From Actinoplanes sandaracinus (GTDB lineage Bacteria; Actinomycetota; Actinomycetes; Mycobacteriales; Micromonosporaceae): DNA of 64,000 bases. The position numbers and the translations under genes were made by a program. Positions 42,483-50,176 of this stretch are shown here, one piece after another. The notes under the pieces were generated by a model. The model was given only the letters and a program-made list of their open reading frames with translations, made no database searches and was not told where the DNA came from. The stretch covers positions 181,562-245,561 of the forward strand of contig NZ_JASCTH010000006.1 of assembly GCF_030009775.1 (NCBI RefSeq), given 5' to 3'. Each line of letters begins with the position of its first letter. Position 1 is the first letter of the stretch.

Positions 42483-43352
42483 TCAACCCAGGAACTCACT
42501 GATCGAGCGGCGCAGGCCGGCCGGATCCAGGCCGTGGGCGCGGGCGTGGTCACGCCAGTGGCCGTACCGGCGGACCTCGGTGCGGCCGGCGCCCAGATGC
42601 AGGGACCGGTGCGGAAGCCCGTTCAACGCCTCGCTGACCAGCCGGGCCGAGGTTCCCGCGAGGTACGGCTCCACGACGATCACCTCGGCTTCCGCCAGAA
42701 CCCGCAGCCCGTCGGTGTCCAGGGGCCGCGGGGTGTTCGTGTAGGCCACCGTCACGTCCATGCCCTCGGTGGCCTCCAGGACCGGGTCGAGCATCGGTCC
42801 CACCGCGACGACCAGCGGACCGCCCCGGCGCAACACCCGCAGGTTCGCGCCGTCGAGGTGGGCCCTGCGGTTCTCCTGCACGGAGAGACGCACGTAGACC
42901 CGGTCGTCGTGCCGGGCCGCGTCGCGCAGCAGGCCGGGCACCTCGTCACGGTGGCCGGGCACGTGCACGGTCCAGCCGTCGAGGGTGTCCAGCAGCGCCA
43001 CGTCACCCGGTGACTGGTGGGTGTAGCCCTCGGCCGCTGCGTCGTAGGATCCGCCGATGCTGACCAGCACCGCGCCCACGTCCTGGTGCGCGAAGTCCAG
43101 CTTGATCTGCTCATAGGCCCGGTCGATCAGGAACGGCGCGTACGAGTGCAGGTAGGGACGCATCCCGGTGAGTGCCAACCCGCCGCCGACGCCGGCCATC
43201 AACTGTTCCCGGATCCCGACGTTGAGCACCCGGTCCGGGTGCCGACGGTGCGCCTCGGTGAACGAGCTGGCCGAGATGTCGGCGAGCACCAGCGCGGTAC
43301 GCGGGTCCTCGTCCAGCAGCGCGGTGGTGGTCGCGACGAACGCCTCTCGCAT
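42483..43352 (-). CDS. Transketolase, C-terminal half (PYR domain subunit)
   Basis: A 289-residue subunit with the pyrimidine-binding domain and the C-terminal domain of transketolase. It carries VLADISASSFTEAHRRHPDRVLNVGIREQ-type features in pieces: the catalytic Glu in NVGIREQLMAGVGGGLAL, and LHSYAPFLIDRAYEQIKLD. It should pair with the 225-residue N-terminal half encoded just upstream, forming one thiamin-diphosphate enzyme that moves two-carbon ketol units. The genes are three bases apart. The two-subunit form is less common than the fused enzyme. Confidence 0.9.
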   Translation of the reverse strand: MREAFVATTTALLDEDPRTALVLADISASSFTEAHRRHPDRVLNVGIREQLMAGVGGGLALTGMRPYLHSYAPFLIDRAYEQIKLDFAHQDVGAVLVSIGGSYDAAAEGYTHQSPGDVALLDTLDGWTVHVPGHRDEVPGLLRDAARHDDRVYVRLSVQENRRAHLDGANLRVLRRGGPLVVAVGPMLDPVLEATEGMDVTVAYTNTPRPLDTDGLRVLAEAEVIVVEPYLAGTSARLVSEALNGLPHRSLHLGAGRTEVRRYGHWRDHARAHGLDPAGLRRSISEFLG

Positions 43353-43355
43353 GGT

Positions 43356-44033
43356 TCAGCTCTCCTTCGACTCGACGGTGGCGACGACCAGGTGCGGCCG
43401 TCCGGTGACGCGCAGGGCCCGCTCGATCTCGTCGTGGTCGTGCCCGTTCACCACGGACACGCTCCAGTTCGGGAACCGTGCCGGGATGTCGCCGGGCCAC
43501 CCGTGGGTGGCCGACCGGTTGTCGATGACGATCGCGGTGAGCGGCAGGCGGATCGCGGCCGCGTAGGCGATCGCCTCGTGGTTCGAGCCCTCGTCCAGTT
43601 CCGCGTCGCCGAGCAGCACGAACGTCCGTGCCGTGGTGAGGCCCTGGGCGCGCAGGCCGAGCGCGGTGCCGACGGCCAGGCCCAGCCCGTGCCCCAGCGA
43701 TCCGGTGCCGACCTCGACGCCGGGGATCAGCACCCGGTCCGGGTGGTGCCCGAGCGGGCTGTCCCATCCGCCGAGGTCGTCGAGCCACTCGACGGGGATG
43801 AAACCCTTGGCGGCGAGGACCGCGTAGTAGGCGGCCGGCCCGTGGCCCTTGGAGAGCAGGAACCGGTCGCGGTCGGGCTCCTCGGCGGTCTCCGGCGTGA
43901 TCCGTAGCACACGGTCGTAGAGGACCCAAAGAACGTCCAGTGTGGAGTGGGCGCTCGGCGCGTGTTTCTCGTCACCGGTGATTCGCCTGAGCAGGTCATG
44001 TACGGGATGTCTGGGTGTCGCGATCACGGTCAT
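43356..44033 (-). CDS. Transketolase, N-terminal half (PP domain subunit)
   Basis: A 225-residue subunit with the thiamin-pyrophosphate-binding domain. The cofactor motif is GDAELDEGSNHEA ending at VIDN (the G-D-x-E ... N pattern that binds the magnesium and diphosphate), and the substrate-binding SKGHGPAAYYAVLAAKGF is near residue 62. It is shorter than usual N-terminal subunits (about 270). ATG at 44033 is preferred; an upstream ATG overlaps the SoxR operator. Divergent from soxR and probably controlled from the shared palindrome. Confidence 0.9.
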   Translation of the reverse strand: MTVIATPRHPVHDLLRRITGDEKHAPSAHSTLDVLWVLYDRVLRITPETAEEPDRDRFLLSKGHGPAAYYAVLAAKGFIPVEWLDDLGGWDSPLGHHPDRVLIPGVEVGTGSLGHGLGLAVGTALGLRAQGLTTARTFVLLGDAELDEGSNHEAIAYAAAIRLPLTAIVIDNRSATHGWPGDIPARFPNWSVSVVNGHDHDEIERALRVTGRPHLVVATVESKES

Positions 44034-44049
44034 GTGCCTAGGCTGCAAC

Positions 44050-44065
44050 TTGAAGTGCACTTCAA
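44050..44065. promoter_or_regulatory. SoxR-operator-like palindrome
   Basis: A perfect 16-base palindrome, ttgaagtgcacttcaa, in the divergent gap between the transketolase start (44033) and soxR (44079). MerR-family proteins bind such dyads between promoter elements. Position fits SoxR controlling itself, the transketolase pair, or both. Inference. Confidence 0.55.
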
Positions 44066-44078
44066 CTCAAGGAGCATG

Positions 44079-44522
44079 ATGGAGACGCTCACCATCGGCG
44101 AACTCTCCGCACGGAGCGGGGTCGCGCCGTCGGCGCTGCGCTTCTACGAGCGGGAGGGCTTGATCCACGCCTCGCGCACCAGCGGCAACCAGCGGAGATA
44201 CGACCGGGCCGAGCTCCGCCGGGTGGCCTTTATCAAGATCGCGCAGCAGGTCGGGGTGTCCCTCGACGAGATTCGTGAGGCCCTCGCCTCCCTCCCGGAG
44301 AACCGCACGCCCACCAAAGCCGACTGGTCCCGGCTCTCCGCCCGCTGGCGTTACCGCCTGCAGGAGCGGATCGGCGTCCTGGAGCGGCTGCGCGATCAGC
44401 TGTCCGGCTGCATCGGCTGCGGCTGCCTTTCCCTGCAGCGGTGCAAACTGGTCAACCCGAGCGACCGGCTCGCCGCCGTCGGCGCCGGCCCGCAACGCAT
44501 CCTCAACCCACCGATGGACTGA
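44079..44522 (+). CDS. soxR: Redox-sensing regulator SoxR (MerR family)
   Basis: A 147-residue MerR-type activator with a [2Fe-2S] cluster. The N-terminal HTH has TIGELSARSGVAPSALRFYEREGL, the helix EERIGVLERLRDQL is the dimer coiled coil, and the cluster ligands are in CIGCGCLSLQRC near residue 112, all four Cys present. In actinobacteria SoxR senses redox-active metabolites. ATG 44079 is preferred because AAGGAG is four bases upstream; ATG 44076 immediately before leaves only one base. Confidence 0.95.
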   Translation: METLTIGELSARSGVAPSALRFYEREGLIHASRTSGNQRRYDRAELRRVAFIKIAQQVGVSLDEIREALASLPENRTPTKADWSRLSARWRYRLQERIGVLERLRDQLSGCIGCGCLSLQRCKLVNPSDRLAAVGAGPQRILNPPMD

Positions 44523-44545
44523 CCGAGCCCGCGGGCAGGAAGCCA

Positions 44546-44567
44546 GGGGCACGCGACCGCGTGCCCC
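44546..44567. terminator. Hairpin between soxR and the convergent secreted-protein gene
   Basis: A perfect 10-bp inverted repeat (ggggcacgcg / cgcgtgcccc) with a two-base centre, located between two converging stop codons. Likely bidirectional. Confidence 0.65.
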
Positions 44568-44585
44568 GGCTGCGGATCCGAGGGC

Positions 44586-45350
44586 TCACCAGGGCGGTGA
44601 GTACCAAGGGTTGACCATTCCGCCGTTCATCGTCCCGACCTGGGTGGTGCCGCCGCCTCCGCTGGAGCCGCCGCCGTTCGACGACGATCCGCCGTTCGAC
44701 GGTGCGTTACCGCGGTTCTTGGCCTTCAGATCGTGGATGTACTGGACGAGGATCGGATCCCTCGTGCGTTCCTTGCAGTTGCTGGTCTGTCCCCGCTCCA
44801 CCATGTACGCGTTGTGCACCCGCTGTTCCTCGGTGAGCTCATCGCAATAGGGCCGGGTGTCGTACTCATAGATCTGGTCGAGGATCTTGCCCTTGACGTA
44901 ATCCGGGACCTTGTTCTTGGCCATCTTCACGCCGCCGTCCCAGACCTCCTTCGAGGTGGGAAGGACGTAGTCGGTCCAGGGGATCTGGACCCCTCCCGCA
45001 GTCGGCAGACTCGGCTGTCGGATCTGAGGCGTGGGCGTCTGAGGCAGGCTGATCTCGGGCGCCTCCGGAATCACCTGGCCGACATCGGAGATGCTGGTCG
45101 GCCCGGGGACGCCGCCACCGCCTCCGGTATTCCCCTTGAAGGGATCCAACTGGGATAGATCCGTGTCCAAGGGGTCGGAAACATTGACGTCGGGCGTGTT
45201 GTCCTCGATGAACTGCTGACCCTGGTCGACGACCTTTTTGCAGAATGGGCAGGGGTCGCCGCTGTCCGCTGCCGCAGCCGGTCCCGGCCCTGATGTCACG
45301 CCGGCTGCGAGGCCTATGCCGAGTATTGTCAGCCTGGCCATCCTGTTCAT
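44586..45350 (-). CDS. Secreted protein of unknown function
   Basis: A 254-residue exported protein with a Sec signal peptide (MNRMARLTILGIGLAAGV..., cleavage after about residue 28 at an AAA-rich site). Next is CPFCKK, a CxxC-like pair, then a Pro/Gly-rich region and a C-terminal helical region (about 140-205) with two Cys, ending in a Gly/Ser/Asn-rich tail. I do not recognise it. GGAGG seven bases before ATG 45350 sets the start. It is next to a transposase remnant and may be part of an acquired segment. Confidence 0.68.
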   Translation of the reverse strand: MNRMARLTILGIGLAAGVTSGPGPAAAADSGDPCPFCKKVVDQGQQFIEDNTPDVNVSDPLDTDLSQLDPFKGNTGGGGGVPGPTSISDVGQVIPEAPEISLPQTPTPQIRQPSLPTAGGVQIPWTDYVLPTSKEVWDGGVKMAKNKVPDYVKGKILDQIYEYDTRPYCDELTEEQRVHNAYMVERGQTSNCKERTRDPILVQYIHDLKAKNRGNAPSNGGSSSNGGGSSGGGGTTQVGTMNGGMVNPWYSPPW

Positions 45351-45439
45351 GTTCGTTCCTCCCATCCAGTAGTGAATTTCTCCCACGAGAGCGAACCACG
45401 CCGGCATTCAGCGCGAACCGTGTTTCGACGGAAGTCGGC

Positions 45440-45823
45440 CGTTCGGCCAGGTCGTTCGGCGTTCGCGACCGACTCCTCGACTTACTCAAGAGCCTGCGGC
45501 GCCGTTGGCCAGGCGAAACGCTGTATCTGATCCTGGACAACTTCGCGGCGCACAAGCAGCCGAGCGTCTGGGCTTGGTGCGCCGCGAACGCCGTCGAGCT
45601 CGTCTTTCTGCCGACCTACAGTTCCGGGCTGAACTGGATCGAAGCGGAGTTCGCCGCCCTGCGCTACTTCGCGCTCAACGGCACCGATCACCAGTAACAC
45701 GCCGAGCAGGACGCCGCGATCGGTGACTACATCCGCTGGCGCAACCAGCGAGCCCGACCGAAACCGGATACGCGACCAACTCCAAGATCCGCCACCCGGA
45801 TTACCCCTTCAAGGCCGCATGAC
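45440..45823 (+). pseudogene. IS630 transposase remnant, C-terminal part
   Basis: The plus strand encodes the C-terminal catalytic part of an IS630-type DDE transposase: LYLILDNFAAHKQPSVWAW, ELVFLPTYSSGLNWIEAEF and ALRYFALNGTDH. It is broken by an in-frame TAA at 45695-45697, after which the family sequence continues (AIGDYIRWRNQRA), and by a frameshift near 45765, after which KIRHPDYPFKAA appears in another frame. The N-terminal helix-turn-helix is absent. The right end of the element is the 13-base repeat at 45821-45833. Non-functional. Confidence 0.85.
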
Positions 45824-45833
45824 GAGGCACTAG
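45821..45833 (+). repeat. IS630 terminal inverted repeat (copy A)
   Basis: gacgaggcactag, the exact reverse complement of ctagtgcctcgtc at 46584-46596. It overlaps the transposase remnant's final stop and marks the outer end of that copy. The two repeats face each other and bracket a 750-base segment. Confidence 0.8.
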
Positions 45834-46012
45834 TCGTGTCCTGCGGATTAATCTGATCAACCTGAGTTCAAATGCCTGGTCTGGGCCATGACGGGTCGAT
45901 GTAGAAGGAGAGGATATGATCATCCGAATCTTGCCGAGGTCGTATCCCGACCCCAAGACTGGGAGTGGTGTCAGTTCCAGCCCAAATCGACGAACCGCCC
46001 TCATGCGCGAAC

Positions 46013-46026
46013 GGTTACGGGTAACC
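46013..46026. promoter_or_regulatory. Palindrome upstream of the low-GC secreted gene
   Basis: ggttac-gg-gtaacc, a perfect 14-base palindrome that ends 52 bases before the GTG start at 46079. It may be an operator or promoter element of the acquired gene. No factor can be named. Confidence 0.35.
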
Positions 46027-46078
46027 TAACACTCGCGAATTCTTGATCTCTGTGTTGAATCGGGGAAAGGCTTTGAAA

Positions 46079-46483
46079 GTGAACCGTAAAGCTCTTGCGG
46101 CTGCCGCAGGACTCGTGTTTTCGACGATCCCCGGCATGCCTTCCCATGCTGGACCGCAGGTCATCTCTCAGCCCGGACCTATCGAAGAATATTCCGGGGT
46201 TACCCCCTTGCCGTGCGCAACAGGCACAGCATCCATTCTTCAGCCGGGCCCGAAGGTCAACTTAATCGTAACGAATGAGTCATCATCGGGTATCTTCCTG
46301 AGGTACCGCACCACAAGCGGTGAAATAAAAATCTCGAAAATGAGTTTGATCAGGTCCGGTGAAAGCGGCAGTGCCACGCCGGACAGGGGGCGGATCTATG
46401 AGATTCACACAGTTAACGATCGCTGCCTTGCGTCGTTCATGATAAATTCCAAAGCGGAGATTGCAACCGTTGTCTATAGATGA
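46079..46483 (+). CDS. Low-GC secreted orphan between IS630 remnants
   Basis: A 134-residue exported protein with a clear signal peptide (NRKALAAAAGLVFSTIPG, cleavage near SHA-GP). The mature part is about 105 residues with two Cys (CATG and RCLAS) that could form one disulphide, and a beta-rich pattern. I do not recognise it. The region is far lower in GC than its surroundings and codon use is unlike the neighbours, so recent transfer is likely. GTG 46079 follows AAAGG; TTG 46073 and 46043 are alternatives. Confidence 0.6.
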   Translation: MNRKALAAAAGLVFSTIPGMPSHAGPQVISQPGPIEEYSGVTPLPCATGTASILQPGPKVNLIVTNESSSGIFLRYRTTSGEIKISKMSLIRSGESGSATPDRGRIYEIHTVNDRCLASFMINSKAEIATVVYR

Positions 46484-46583
46484 TTCACAGAATAAACGCC
46501 ATTTTGGGTACGGCGCTAGATTGCCGCGGGGTCAAATGCGCCTCCCTCTATCGGTCAATGCTGTAGTCCATCGGTGCTTTGCT

Positions 46584-46596
46584 CTAGTGCCTCGTC
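46584..46596 (-). repeat. IS630 terminal inverted repeat (copy B)
   Basis: ctagtgcctcgtc, exact reverse complement of the repeat at 45821-45833. It marks the right terminal repeat of the second, reverse-oriented IS630 copy. Its opposite end, cacggtgcgctag at 46969-46981, matches at 9 of 13 positions when reversed. Confidence 0.75.
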
Positions 46597-46949
46597 TTCG
46601 AACGTTGGCCGTGTAATTTATCGGTTCTGATCGGGTGTCGGGCAGGCTCTTCCTCTCGCTGTCTGTGTCCGCCCAAGGCCAGCCCGCGGCGGACATCGCG
46701 TACCTGCTTCGCGGCGAACAGGCCCGCCGCACCGTCAGCCGCGTACCGGCGCAGCCACAGATCCACCGTCGGCCGCGACACCCCGGCCAGCACGGCGATG
46801 TCCTTCTTCATCCGGCCCTCGGCATGCCACAACACGATCCGCGCCCGCGTCCCGACCGCCGCCGACACCTCCGAACTCGTCGTCAGCGCCCGCAGCTCAG
46901 CATCCTGGTCAGCCGTCAACTCCACCCAGGCAGCCAACCGCACCAACAT
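46584..46949 (-). pseudogene. IS630 transposase remnant, N-terminal HTH part
   Basis: The minus strand encodes the N-terminal helix-turn-helix of an IS630 transposase (LTADQDAELRALTTSS, then MKKDIAVLAGVSRPTVDLWL). Homology ends around GAAGLF, after which the frame runs through unrelated sequence to a stop, so the DDE domain has been lost by deletion. It cannot transpose itself. The preserved part is about 80 residues. Confidence 0.82.
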
Positions 46950-47098
46950 CCCGTGAAGGCAACAGAATCACGGTGCGCTAGCGGAGATCGATGAGCAGGG
47001 TGAACGCTGAGGGCTCGTGGTCGCACTATGGTCGCGACGAATGAGATCAAGCGATGTCCAGTGATCACGAGTGAGACCGAGCGGTGACCTGCGATGAT

Positions 47099-47132
47099 CG
47101 CCGCTGACCTTCGTTTACCGAGGTCAGCGGCG
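47099..47132 (-). terminator. Hairpin after tRNA-Ser(UGA)
   Basis: A perfect 12-bp inverted repeat (47099-47110 and 47121-47132) with a 10-base loop follows 23 bases beyond the tRNA 3' end in the direction of its transcription. It is the likely terminator, without a strong T run. Confidence 0.65.
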
Positions 47133-47154
47133 GTTATCGCTGTTCATCCATGTG

Positions 47155-47239
47155 CGGAGGGCGTGGGATTCGAACCCACGATGAGTTTCCCCATACCGGT
47201 TTTCAAGACCGGCGCCATCGGCCACTAGGCGAGCCCTCC
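47155..47239 (-). tRNA. tRNA-Ser(UGA)
   Basis: 85 bases on the minus strand. The acceptor stem GGAGGGC pairs with GCCCTCC, the anticodon loop reads CTTGAAA with anticodon TGA, and a long variable arm (GTATGGGGAAACTCATC) marks it as type II, as expected for serine. The T loop GGTTCGAATCC is intact. The CCA end is not encoded. It flanks the IS630-rich spot. Confidence 0.95.
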
Positions 47240-47306
47240 CGTAGTGCCGCTCCAGTCTGCCATCCGCCGCTGGTTCTTGTCGTACCGGTGGGGCAGAGTC
47301 GGCCGC

Positions 47307-48269
47307 ATGCACGCGATCGTGATCGAGGACAAGCATCTGGTGTGGGCCGAGGTTCCGGACCCGGAGCCCGCCGAGGGCGAGGTGATCGTCGACGTCACGG
47401 CCTCGGCGGTCAACCGGGCCGATGTGTTGCAACGGCAGGGTCTCTATCCGCCGCCGTCGGGGGCCTCCGACTATCCGGGGCTGGAGTGCTCCGGAGTGAT
47501 CAGCGCGGTCGGGCCGGGCGTCACCGGGCACCACGTGGGTGAGCGGGTGTGCGCGCTGCTCGCCGGCGGCGGCTACGCGGAGCGGGTGGCCGTGCCGGCG
47601 GGCCAACTGCTGCCGGTGCCCGCCGGGCTGTCGCTGGTCGAGGTGGCGTCGTTGCCCGAGGTGGCCTGCACGGTGTGGTCCAACGTGGTCGACCGGGACA
47701 GGCTGCGTCCCGGTGAGACGCTGCTGGTGCACGGCGGCGGCAGCGGGATCGGCACGTTCGCGATCCAGTTGGGTGCGGCGCTGGGTGCGCGGGTCCTGGT
47801 CACCGCCCGGGCGGAGAAGCACGAGCGGCTGCGCGCGCTCGGCGCCGATCTGGCGATCGACTATCAGACCCAGGATTTCGTACGGGTGGTGCGGGATCAC
47901 ACCGGCGGGCGGGGCGCCGATGTGGTGCTCGACATCATCGGCGCGAAGTACCTGGCGCGCAATGTCGAGGCGCTGGCGGTCGAGGGCCGGATCACGGTGA
48001 TCGGCATGCAGGGCGGCCGGGCCGCCGAGCTGGATCTGAGCCGGTTGATGGCGAAGCGGGGCCGGGTGTCGTCGACCTCGTTGCGGGCGCGGCCGGCGGC
48101 GGACAAGGCGCGGATCGTGGCGGGTGTCCGTGACCAGGTGTGGCCGCTGGTGGCGGCCGGCCTGGTGAAGCCGGTCATTCACAGCACCTTCGCGCTGGCG
48201 GAGGCGGCGGAGGCACACCGGCTGATGGAGTCGGGTGACCATTTCGGGAAGATCCTGCTGCAGCGGTGA
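47307..48269 (+). CDS. Zinc-independent quinone oxidoreductase (MDR family)
   Basis: A 320-residue NADPH:quinone reductase of the TIGR02824/PIG3 type. The N-terminal GroES-like domain has AVNRADVLQRQGLYPPPSGASDYPGLE in pieces, and the Rossmann domain has LVHGGGSGIGTFAIQLGAALG near residue 140. The zinc-binding Cys set is absent. It detoxifies quinones or aldehydes. ATG at 47307 starts at MHAIVIED; the longer upstream frame runs into the tRNA. GGCAGAG is a weak ribosome binding site. Confidence 0.92.
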   Translation: MHAIVIEDKHLVWAEVPDPEPAEGEVIVDVTASAVNRADVLQRQGLYPPPSGASDYPGLECSGVISAVGPGVTGHHVGERVCALLAGGGYAERVAVPAGQLLPVPAGLSLVEVASLPEVACTVWSNVVDRDRLRPGETLLVHGGGSGIGTFAIQLGAALGARVLVTARAEKHERLRALGADLAIDYQTQDFVRVVRDHTGGRGADVVLDIIGAKYLARNVEALAVEGRITVIGMQGGRAAELDLSRLMAKRGRVSSTSLRARPAADKARIVAGVRDQVWPLVAAGLVKPVIHSTFALAEAAEAHRLMESGDHFGKILLQR

Positions 48270-48270
48270 T

Positions 48271-48303
48271 CACTCGTTCGGGGTGAGCTCACTCGTTCGG
48301 GGG
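48271..48303. repeat. 14-bp direct repeat
   Basis: tcactcgttcgggg occurs at 48271-48284 and again at 48290-48303, a 19-base step, just after the oxidoreductase stop. Meaning unknown; it may be slippage or a paired protein-binding site. Confidence 0.55.
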
Positions 48304-48439
48304 GATCGCAACGAAGTTATATGCCCGATAAAGTCGGATATGCGGCGAGTCGCGACGGTGTCCGGGCTCGGCGATCCCAGCATGGACGGACAGCGCGTCC
48401 GCTCCGGGCGCGCGGTGCATCCGACCGCTGGGGGACCCC

Positions 48440-49030
48440 GTGACGTACGCACCGCACCGTTCCGCACCCGCCCGGGAGATCCCGCCGCCGGCCGACGGCC
48501 CTGATCCCGGCGCTTCCCGATGGCGGGTGCGGGTCTGGGTCGCCGGTGGGGTGCTCGTCTCCGCCGCCCTGGTCACGTTCGGCGTGTGGGCGGTGACCAC
48601 CACCCCGGCAACGGTCGTGGTGAGCGGCGCCGACTCCGACGGTTCGCCGGCCGGCGACTTCGCCTTCGACGTGACCGGATTGCGCTGCGGGGTGTCGGCG
48701 GTCGGCCCGAGCGACCTGGAGCAGCGCGCCGCCGGGCAGTTCTGCCTGCTCGACCTGAGAGTGACGAACAACGGTGGCGAACCGGAGTTGCTCGACAGCG
48801 GCGCACAGCGGATCCATGACACCAACGGCGTAGCCTACGCCGTCGCCGATTCGGCCGCGGTGTTTCTGAACGATGGCGATCCGACCCTGCTCGACGAGAT
48901 CGAGCCGGGTGAGACGGTCACCGGCGTACTTCCCTTCGATTTGCCTTTGGATGCTCGCCCGGGTGAGGCGACCCTGCGCGACGGCATGTCCGCCCCAGGC
49001 GTGCGGGTGAAGTTGCCGGATCCCCGCTGA
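48440..49030 (+). CDS. Membrane-anchored DUF4352-like protein
   Basis: A 196-residue protein. A short cytoplasmic Pro-rich N-terminus is followed by a transmembrane helix (about 30-52) and an extracellular immunoglobulin-like domain of the DUF4352 type: AAGQFCLLDLRVTNNGGEPELLDSG in pieces, with two Cys (LRCGVSAV and QFCLLDL). Such proteins occur widely in actinobacteria with no known role. GTG at 48440 begins VTYAPHRS. It is followed by a 210-base gap before the NlpC gene. Confidence 0.75.
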   Translation: MTYAPHRSAPAREIPPPADGPDPGASRWRVRVWVAGGVLVSAALVTFGVWAVTTTPATVVVSGADSDGSPAGDFAFDVTGLRCGVSAVGPSDLEQRAAGQFCLLDLRVTNNGGEPELLDSGAQRIHDTNGVAYAVADSAAVFLNDGDPTLLDEIEPGETVTGVLPFDLPLDARPGEATLRDGMSAPGVRVKLPDPR

Positions 49031-49240
49031 ACGGAGCGTTTATCGGTTCGTGATCGGGGATCAATTATGTGAATCACCCCCCGGCGGATTCGATGATGTG
49101 TTGGCATGGTCCACGGAAATAAGCACGGTTGTCCGGGTTCCCATTGCTCACCTTCGACGGCGGCATAAACGCGGCAGGAAGCATCGGCCGCGTTTGGATG
49201 GGATTCGCGTGAGTGCCCCGGGCCTATTTCGGAGGCAACA

Positions 49241-50176
49241 CTGCACGGTTCGTCCACCCGCCGGGTGCTGACTGCGGGCGCGCTTGCGCTGGCTGTCATC
49301 ACGCCGGCCCTAGAGCAGGCCGAGCACGGTACGGAGGCGGTCACGACGCCCCTGGCCATGCCGGTCACACCGGACCTCGCGGACCACCCGCTGGCTCCGG
49401 CGATCCAGATGCGCCGGCTCGCCGAGCCGGCGCCGCTGATCGTCTCGGACCCGCTGCGGAACCGCCTTCGGGAGATCAGGTTCGACGCCGGGATAGACGC
49501 GGCTCCGCTGCGAGAGGTTCTGCGGAACCGGATGGCGGGCGCCGAGCGTGCCTCCCGCGCCCAGCCACGTCGTGCGGCCGCGACGAGGCAAGTCGCCAGG
49601 GGACGGCCGATAGCGCCTGTCGTGCACCGTCCCGGCGTCCTGGCCCGTCAGGTGGCCCGCGTCGCCGAGCGGCCGCTCATCCGCGAGGCGCGCGCCACGC
49701 GACCGGCCCGGGCCCAGGTGATACGCCCGGCCCGCAAGCGGGCCGTCGTGCAGGTGAAGCGGGTCACCGCCGCGCGCCGCGGTGTGACGCACAGAAGCGC
49801 CCGCAGCACCGTCGTGCGGCGTCTCCAGGCGTCGGGGGGTACCCAGGGCATGCACGCGGTCATCGCGTTCGCCAGGGCGCAACTGGGCAAGCGTTACGTG
49901 CGTGGCGGTGAGGGTCCGTACGGTTTCGACTGCTCCGGGTTCACCAAGCGTGCGTATGCCAGGGCCGGGGTGGCACTGCCGCACTCGTCCGGCGCGCAGG
50001 CTCGCCGTGCCCGGTCCGTGTCGCGGTCCCAGGCCCGTCCCGGTGACCTGGTCGTCGGTCCCGGTCACGTCGGCATCTACATGGGCAGGGGGATGATGAT
50101 CGACGCCGGGAACCACCGCACCGGGGTCGTCTACCGGAAGCTCTACCGCGGGCTGTCGGTCTCCCGCCTGAACTGA
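49241..50176 (+). CDS. NlpC/P60 cell-wall hydrolase with probable CTG start
   Basis: A 311-residue exported peptidoglycan endopeptidase. The signal peptide (n-region STRR, then VLTAGALALAVITPAL) is followed by an Arg/Ala-rich linker of about 150 residues and a C-terminal NlpC/P60 domain with the catalytic Cys in DCSGFTKRAY near residue 233 and His in GPGHVGIYMG. GGAGG at 49231-49235 is five bases before a CTG codon (49241), giving MHGSSTRRVLT. GTG 49265 would remove the charged n-region. The start therefore looks like CTG. Confidence 0.85.
   Translation: MHGSSTRRVLTAGALALAVITPALEQAEHGTEAVTTPLAMPVTPDLADHPLAPAIQMRRLAEPAPLIVSDPLRNRLREIRFDAGIDAAPLREVLRNRMAGAERASRAQPRRAAATRQVARGRPIAPVVHRPGVLARQVARVAERPLIREARATRPARAQVIRPARKRAVVQVKRVTAARRGVTHRSARSTVVRRLQASGGTQGMHAVIAFARAQLGKRYVRGGEGPYGFDCSGFTKRAYARAGVALPHSSGAQARRARSVSRSQARPGDLVVGPGHVGIYMGRGMMIDAGNHRTGVVYRKLYRGLSVSRLN

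Larger units (their letters stand above)
46584..46981 (-). mobile_element. IS630 copy B, internally deleted
   Basis: About 400 bases with both terminal repeats (46584-46596 and 46969-46981) but only the N-terminal part of the transposase. It has the size of a miniature derivative and can only move if an enzyme is supplied from elsewhere. Both ends carry the TA that IS630 elements target. Confidence 0.7.

Noticed and set aside
45245..45440. Start of the IS630 copy A transposase inside the secreted-protein gene
   Set aside because: The open frame continues upstream into the signal-peptide region of the minus-strand gene, but no family similarity is seen before about 45440.
46584..46949. The 121-residue ORF as a stand-alone DNA-binding protein
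   Set aside because: Homology covers only the IS630 helix-turn-helix and ends abruptly, with terminal repeats on both sides, so it is a remnant.
49031..49240. Cyclic-di-AMP (ydaO-type) riboswitch upstream of the NlpC/P60 gene
   Set aside because: Such switches often precede cell-wall hydrolases in actinobacteria, but I could not find the conserved core in this leader.
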